A stretch of 64,000 bases of DNA from Paratrimastix pyriformis (lineage: Eukaryota; Preaxostyla; Paratrimastigidae): contig JAPMOS010000007.1 in the NCBI GenBank assembly GCA_027972325.1, positions 906,001 through 970,000 of the forward strand. The letters are read 5' to 3'. The notes below the pieces were generated by a model. The model made no database searches, was not told the origin of the DNA, and saw nothing but the letters and a program-made list of their open reading frames with translations. A program made the translations under genes and the position numbers. Numbering within the stretch: the stretch's first letter is position 1; every line of letters begins with the position of its first letter. Below are positions 60,101 through 64,000 of the stretch, piece by piece.

Positions 60101-60691
60101 GAACCTCCACCGCCGGAGGGGCTTCAACCCCGGGGACTGGCCGGGGCTGGGGGAGCTCGTCCGAAGCAGGGGCTGGCGCAGCGGGAGCCGATGACGCTGG
60201 CAGGCGCGCGGCGCAGCGACGGGTGCGGGTGCAGGAGCGGCAGTAGGGCGGCCTCCGTGGGAACGGAAGCCGGATCGAGTTGACCAAGAGGAATGCGGAG
60301 CGCTGCGGCAGGAAACTTGTGCTGCGCCCGCGGGAAGACCGAGCCAATCGTACGCGAGCCAAGCTCTTCCAGCTGAGCTGCATGCGACTTCTGAACGAAA
60401 CCGGAGAGTCGCTCCCCCCGGAGGACGCTATCGCGTTGAGGTCGTTGGAGTTTGAGAAGGTCCAGAAGCTCAGTGGAACCAGAGAATACAGTCAAGCGAA
60501 CAATCGCAGCTGAAACGTTCTGCCGCACGTGATTCAGCTGTGAGGACGCAAGAGTCCGCCATTGCATCGGCGGAGCACCGGAGTGGGAATCAGCACGAAT
60601 GGCACCAGCAGTAGAAACCAAGTGTGAATCCCTCACTGGTGATCCCTGAGAAGGTTCTGAGGTAGTCGGCGATGCCGGCTTCGAAGATTTC
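57172..60691 (-). mobile_element. non-LTR retrotransposon with endonuclease-like C-terminus, copy 1 (3' major part)
   Basis: Minus-strand element. Its 3' end (ATATGAGAGAG on its own strand) abuts a (CT)n stretch (57157-57178), about 50 bp past the MRH-gene stop. The 5' part is interrupted at 60691 by an LTR element and resumes at 62934, running to about 63094-63101, where copy 2 begins; total about 3.7 kb. From 57172 the sequence is nearly the same as copy 2 for at least 900 bp. No LTRs are seen on this element. Confidence 0.82.
57303..60691 (-). pseudogene. reverse transcriptase / restriction-like endonuclease polyprotein, frameshifted
   Basis: Read from 60691 leftward in several frames. 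Reverse transcriptase motifs: NNGAPGPSGIMPGWL, SPPKDGGSIRPIALGEALER, MHIDMASAFNSVRRDAVLA (about 59640-59210), AGVRQGDP (about 59100), catalytic YHDD in ACLAYHDDAFLIAPS (58985), then SWLLVLRSCIIPKVMHVTR (58670-58610). C-terminal zinc motif CPVCHHPLEEGHDLSC (C-x2-C-x8-H-x4-C, about 57980-57925), then RHN, KKPDLVIALP (about 57800-57770) and HYVDVAV (about 57730), the order of R2/CRE-type restriction-like endonucleases (RHN...PD...D). It ends at 57303. At least four frame changes are needed in the reverse-transcriptase half, so as given it cannot make one protein. Assembly indels cannot be ruled out because the 3' half is intact and nearly identical in copy 2. Confidence 0.78.
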
Positions 60692-60773
60692 TGTTGTGGG
60701 AATAGGGTTGGTTCCCCCTGGTTTGCCCCACCAAGAGATTCAGCCATTGCCAACGTCCCTTGAGAGTGACTAC
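60692..60773 (+). repeat. left LTR, 82 bp
   Basis: Looks identical to 62847-62928, which suggests a recent insertion. Unusually short for an LTR. Confidence 0.88.
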
Positions 60774-60928
60774 AGTAATATTACTCGTCGAATTTTGAAC
60801 GAAACCCATGTTTTCCTTTTCCGCCGCCAGCGGAAAGCCATCTTCAACAACGTGCCAACACCGCCTTGCATTCAGACATTCCCAACCGCGTCCAACTGGT
60901 CCAAGAGCTCTGTTTCCCAGAGTTTTCC

Positions 60929-62721
60929 ATGTCCCAATGCACCTTCGACGGCCTACTCAAATTCAAGAAAGAGTGGGACCGCTTTTCTCTCATTCACCGG
61001 AATGTTGAGATGCCACCTCTCTGTGAGCACTTGCCAATGGAGCTCATCGACACTCTACCACTTGATTCGTTTGACGATGATCAAGCCGTTTTTTCCGCTC
61101 TTTTTGAGATGCTTCGTCCGCGTGATGCCCATCAGCGCGTTGCGGAGTTGGAAAAGCTGACTTTCAAAGCCTCCTTTGCCTCTCCAGTGCCTCTTCACTT
61201 CCAGCTGACCCAGTTTATTCACAGCTACAAGGCACTTGGTGAAGCATTGGGTCTCCCGACTTTCTGCCTCAGGGAGCGCTTTCCACGCGCCATCCTTGGC
61301 GAGTTCGGCCGCGCCTTCAAGCGCGAACTCCGTGCGCAGTCGTCGCTGCGTCCTGACCGCGTTCTTGCAGAGCGTCAGGAAGCCTCAGTGGAAGCCGCGG
61401 TTCTCAAGTTCTTCCACGCCACTGACACCGCGGCTGCCTCCACCGCCCCGGCTCCCTCCACCGCCCCGGCTGCCACCGCCACCGACACCGACACCGACAC
61501 CGACACCGCTGAGGAGCCGGAAGAGCAGGCACTCAAGGCTTGCTTCGACTGCTCCCTGGCGCTCGCCAAGCGTCTACACGAGGCGAAGGAGACGCTCGTC
61601 TCCTCGGGCCTTCAGCTCCCGACCAGCACCCCGCCTCGCCCCCGCCAACAAGCCCCCCAGCCCGTCGCCCCTCCTGCCTCGGACCCGGCCGCCCCTCCTG
61701 CCTCGGACCCGGCCGATTCAGCCTCCATGTCCTCCTCCGGTGACGATGAGACAATCGCCGCCGTCCCCTCCTCACGCCCGTTCTTCCCGTCGCTTCCCAA
61801 GCTGACGTTTGAGGAGAAGGCCCGCCTGCGCGCCCTCGGCATTTGTGTCAGGTGCCGGCAGCCCGGCCATCATGAGAGGGAATGCCCCCGTGCGGTCTCG
61901 GACCCCCCCGCACCCTCCCCTCCCACCAACCCAGCCCCAGCCGCCACCAGTGGTCCAGCCCCTTCAGCGCTTCCGCCGGCTGATCCCCCAGTCCGGCGGA
62001 GTGCCAGGCTCGCCGCTAAGGGCGACCCCAAGCACTTCCTCTGTGTCATGGTCGCCAACCCAGCCCCGGACCCCCCCTACCCGCCTTGCGGTACCCTTGA
62101 CAGGAACTTCCGCACCACCGCGGTCCTCCCGGACGGGCGCCCTGTCCATGCCATCCTGGACAGCGGTGCCTGCCAACGCCATCAGCCAAGCCCTGGCAAC
62201 GCATCTCGGCCTCGTTCCCTCGGCCCCTCCGGAAGCCGTTCCCATCGTGACAGCCGGCGGACAGAGACTCGAGTGTCGGCACCCTGGAGCTTCCGCTCCG
62301 TTTCTCTCCTTTGGAGGCTGCCCCGACCGTCGTGCACACGCATGTCATTTCTTCTCTGTGCCCGTCAGATGCCATCGTGATAGACCCCCGCGGTCTCACG
62401 GACTACGTTGTCCAGTCCAACCCGCCTTCCCTGACCCTGCTCCGTCCCCCTGCCCCTGCCCCTGCCCCTGCCCCTGCCCCTGCCCCTGCCCCTGCCCCTG
62501 CCCCTGCCCCTGCCCCTGCCCCTGCCCCCGCCTCCGCGCCCCCGTCTGACTTGTCCCTTCCTCCACCTCCGCCCATGTCTCCGCCCACGTCTCCGTCCAT
62601 GTCTCCGCCCATGTCTCCGCCCATGTCTCCATCTGCCTCTTCGCCCGCCCCTGTCCCAGCCGCCCCTGTGGACTCTATGGGTGGAACCCACGGCAAGCGC
62701 CGCCGTCGCCATCGTCGCTAA
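60929..62721 (+). pseudogene. Gag-protease of the small LTR element, frameshifted
   Basis: The first frame runs from a Met at 60929 (or an upstream non-ATG start) to beyond 62150: a helical capsid-like region (LLKFKKEWDRF, HFQLTQFIHSYKALGEALGL), an Ala/Thr/Asp-rich linker, a nucleocapsid zinc knuckle CVRCRQPGHHEREC (C-x2-C-x4-H-x4-C, about 61848-61890) and the aspartic-protease motif AILDSGA (about 62152). The protease then continues in a second frame (NAISQALATHLGLVPSAPPE, TAGGQRLECR) and a third (EAAPTVVHTHVISSLCPSDA), ending after a (CCCTGC)n-coded Pro-Ala repeat and Pro/Ser tail with a basic end KRRRRHRR at 62721. The shifts are either mutations, assembly errors, or, for the first, a programmed frameshift. 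Confidence 0.72.
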
Positions 62722-62846
62722 TCCGTGTGGGTTTTTCGTTGGCCCTCTTCCTTCCTTCCAAGGGGGGGAGGAACCTTCGGAACTACCTACCTACCAACCC
62801 TCTTCCAGCCTCATCCTTGCGTGAAACCCGTCCCTAAGGAGGGTGG

Positions 62847-62928
62847 TGTTGTGGGAATAGGGTTGGTTCCCCCTGGTTTGCCCCACCAAGAGATTCAGCC
62901 ATTGCCAACGTCCCTTGAGAGTGACTAC
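62847..62928 (+). repeat. right LTR, 82 bp
   Basis: Matches 60692-60773; preceded by the polypurine tract and followed by ATTTC. Confidence 0.88.
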
Positions 62929-62933
62929 ATTTC

Positions 62934-63094
62934 GACGAATGCTTGATCTCTTGTGAACGGGTGTTGACCATCCAAAGAAAGCAAGAAGAGCAAACAGCAA
63001 TGCTCTCCGAAAAAAAGCAAGGGTGGGTGACTTCGCGGTTGAGTCAAAACGCCTCCGCAAGCGGAAGCGAAAAAACAGCGATAGTCGACCTGGG
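62934..63094 (-). mobile_element. 5' remainder of non-LTR copy 1 beyond the LTR insertion
   Basis: Restoring the target site (one ATTTC) joins 60691 directly to 62934. The joined minus-strand sequence stays open across the junction. It ends where the copy-2 3' terminus starts, so either copy 1 is 5'-truncated here or the two copies are head to tail. Confidence 0.55.
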
Positions 63095-64000
63095 GCTCTC
63101 TCATATTCCGGAAAACCGAGCCACCAGGGCCCGTAAAAGGGGAACAAAGAGAGAAAAGAAATCACTTAAAATACCAACTGGTTGGCTCCGTCCCACTCAG
63201 TGCTCAGCCCGTAGCTCGTCGAGCCCTCAGGCGGCACCAGGAAGCAGCAGCTTCTTGTCGCAGTCGGTCTTGGCCACGCACGGCGGGCCTGGGTTGATGG
63301 CAAACGGGTTGCGGGTGTCGGCCAGTCTCCCGGAGGCAGTCTGGTACCAGAAGTCAGGCATCAGGGCAACGTAGTACATCAGAGTCACCGAGATCCTCGT
63401 GCACCACCAATGCTTCGAGAAGGCAACATGCATCTTGTTGCACTGGGCCTTGACCAGGTCGAGGAAACCCAATGCTTGGGGGCCCAGTTGGCCGAGGTTG
63501 GAAGCGCCGAAGGGGTGGAAGACAGCCTCAGGGTGGGACTCCTTCCAGAGCCTGTAGTCGCTCACCTTGCCGGCCTCCAGCAGACGCGGGACCTCGCCAC
63601 GAATGGCTGCGTCCGCGTAGGTGGAAGCGAAGACATTGCCCACAGCCACGTCGACGTAATGCCGGGTGAAAGTGTCAGGTGAGGCCTCCCCTTCCCAGGG
63701 AGGGCAATGACCAGGTCAGGCTTCTTGTTGCGCTTGTCGGCCCGGACCATGTGCTCCATCTTGACAGGCTGCCTGGTTGTCATGCACATCTGGTGGAGGA
63801 TGGAGGTGATCGCGTTGTGGCGGTCGATCTCCAGCCCGAGCACAGCACTCCCGCAGGACAGGTCGTGGCCTTCCTCGAGGGGATGATGGCAGACGGGGCA
63901 GTCGTGGCCGAAAAGGTCGTGGAGCTGACTCACCCGAGGAATGCCCAGGCGCAGAGCGATCGCGGTCCTGAAGATGTGGTCGTCCATGCGGAAGAGCGGA
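63095..64000 (-). mobile_element. non-LTR retrotransposon copy 2, 3' part (runs off the window)
   Basis: Aligns to 57171-58076 at an offset of 5,924 bp, with only one substitution noted (A at 57349 becomes G) and one small indel block in a CCTTCC/AGGG run near 57765/63690. Encodes the same endonuclease-like C-terminus (stop at 63227; HYVDVAV about 63654; zinc motif about 63900). Confidence 0.85.
63227..64000 (-). CDS. retrotransposon endonuclease-like C-terminal domain (partial)
   Basis: Same protein end as in copy 1: CPVC-x8-H-x4-C, RHN, KKPDLVIALP and YVDVAV, then a helical tail ending DCDKKLLLPGAA. One frame change lies at the CCTTCC run near 63690, where copy 1 reads differently, so at least one copy has an indel there. 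The reverse transcriptase half lies beyond the window. Confidence 0.65.

Larger units (their letters stand above)
60687..62933 (+). mobile_element. small LTR retrotransposon with 82-bp LTRs and ATTTC target duplication
   Basis: Direct repeats at 60692-60773 and 62847-62928 look identical; they start TGTTGTGGGAATAGGG and end GAGTGACTAC. Both sides carry ATTTC (60687-60691 and 62929-62933), a 5-bp target duplication. A purine tract AAGGAGGGTGG lies just before the right repeat. The interior encodes Gag- and protease-like sequence only, with no reverse transcriptase or integrase, so the element is about 2.2 kb and non-autonomous. It sits inside non-LTR copy 1. Confidence 0.88.

Noticed and set aside
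60776-60784. TAATATTAC, the nicking nonanucleotide of Rep-encoding circular DNA viruses
   Set aside because: Only a nine-base match just after the left LTR; no stem-loop, iterons or Rep gene nearby, so taken as chance.

Overview
This window comes from a GC-rich nuclear genome of a unicellular eukaryote, probably a flagellated protist. The genes have many short introns and the proteins are eukaryote-specific: POLR3B, eIF3g, REI1/ZNF622, MAU2/SCC4, DNase II, COMM-domain and F-box proteins, and a CLASRP-type splicing factor. An SF-assemblin-like protein and a receptor adenylate cyclase fit a flagellate. I cannot place the species. Introns start with GTCTGY or GTTTGY instead of GTRAGT, and many are filled with C-rich satellites and homopolymers. 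Where a family is recognisable I rebuilt exon joins by hand from reading frame and family alignment. Elsewhere exon edges are approximate.

Layout. 1-4410 (minus): 3'-truncated CLASRP-like gene, then a dCache/HAMP adenylate cyclase. 4411-7389: no cellular gene seen; a 1.28-kb element with 42-bp inverted repeats and TA duplications sits at 5729-7012. 7390-20517 (minus): SF-assemblin-like coiled-coil gene, MAU2, and a long F-box protein with a predicted C-terminal membrane helix. 20612-26090: secreted Cys-containing protein (plus); DNase II (minus) with a GNAT acetyltransferase gene lying complete and antisense in one of its introns; TPR protein (minus). 26289-34774 (minus): a giant EF-hand/coiled-coil/poly-Gln protein with a C-terminal membrane anchor. 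34779-37252 (plus): zinc-ribbon/glycogen-binding-like protein, Thr-rich protein, 48-residue Cys protein. 37672-46288: REI1 (minus), eIF3g (plus), COMMD (minus), LisH protein (plus), dephospho-CoA kinase (plus), tRNA-Ile(UAU). 46505-57118: POLR3B (minus), and an Atg27/mannose-6-phosphate-receptor-like protein (plus). 57172-64000: two near-identical minus-strand non-LTR retrotransposon copies with an endonuclease-like C-terminus; a small LTR element with 82-bp LTRs and ATTTC target duplications is nested in the first.

Shared features. At least four gene pairs are divergent with only 46-94 bp between start codons. Several genes serve translation and transcription: POLR3B beside a tRNA gene, and eIF3g head to head with REI1. 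Intron satellites are pyrimidine-rich on the sense strand in genes of both orientations. Several lie next to tandem copies of the neighbouring exon edge, which suggests introns growing by local duplication and slippage. A few joins need a one- or two-base correction, so assembly indels in homopolymers are possible.
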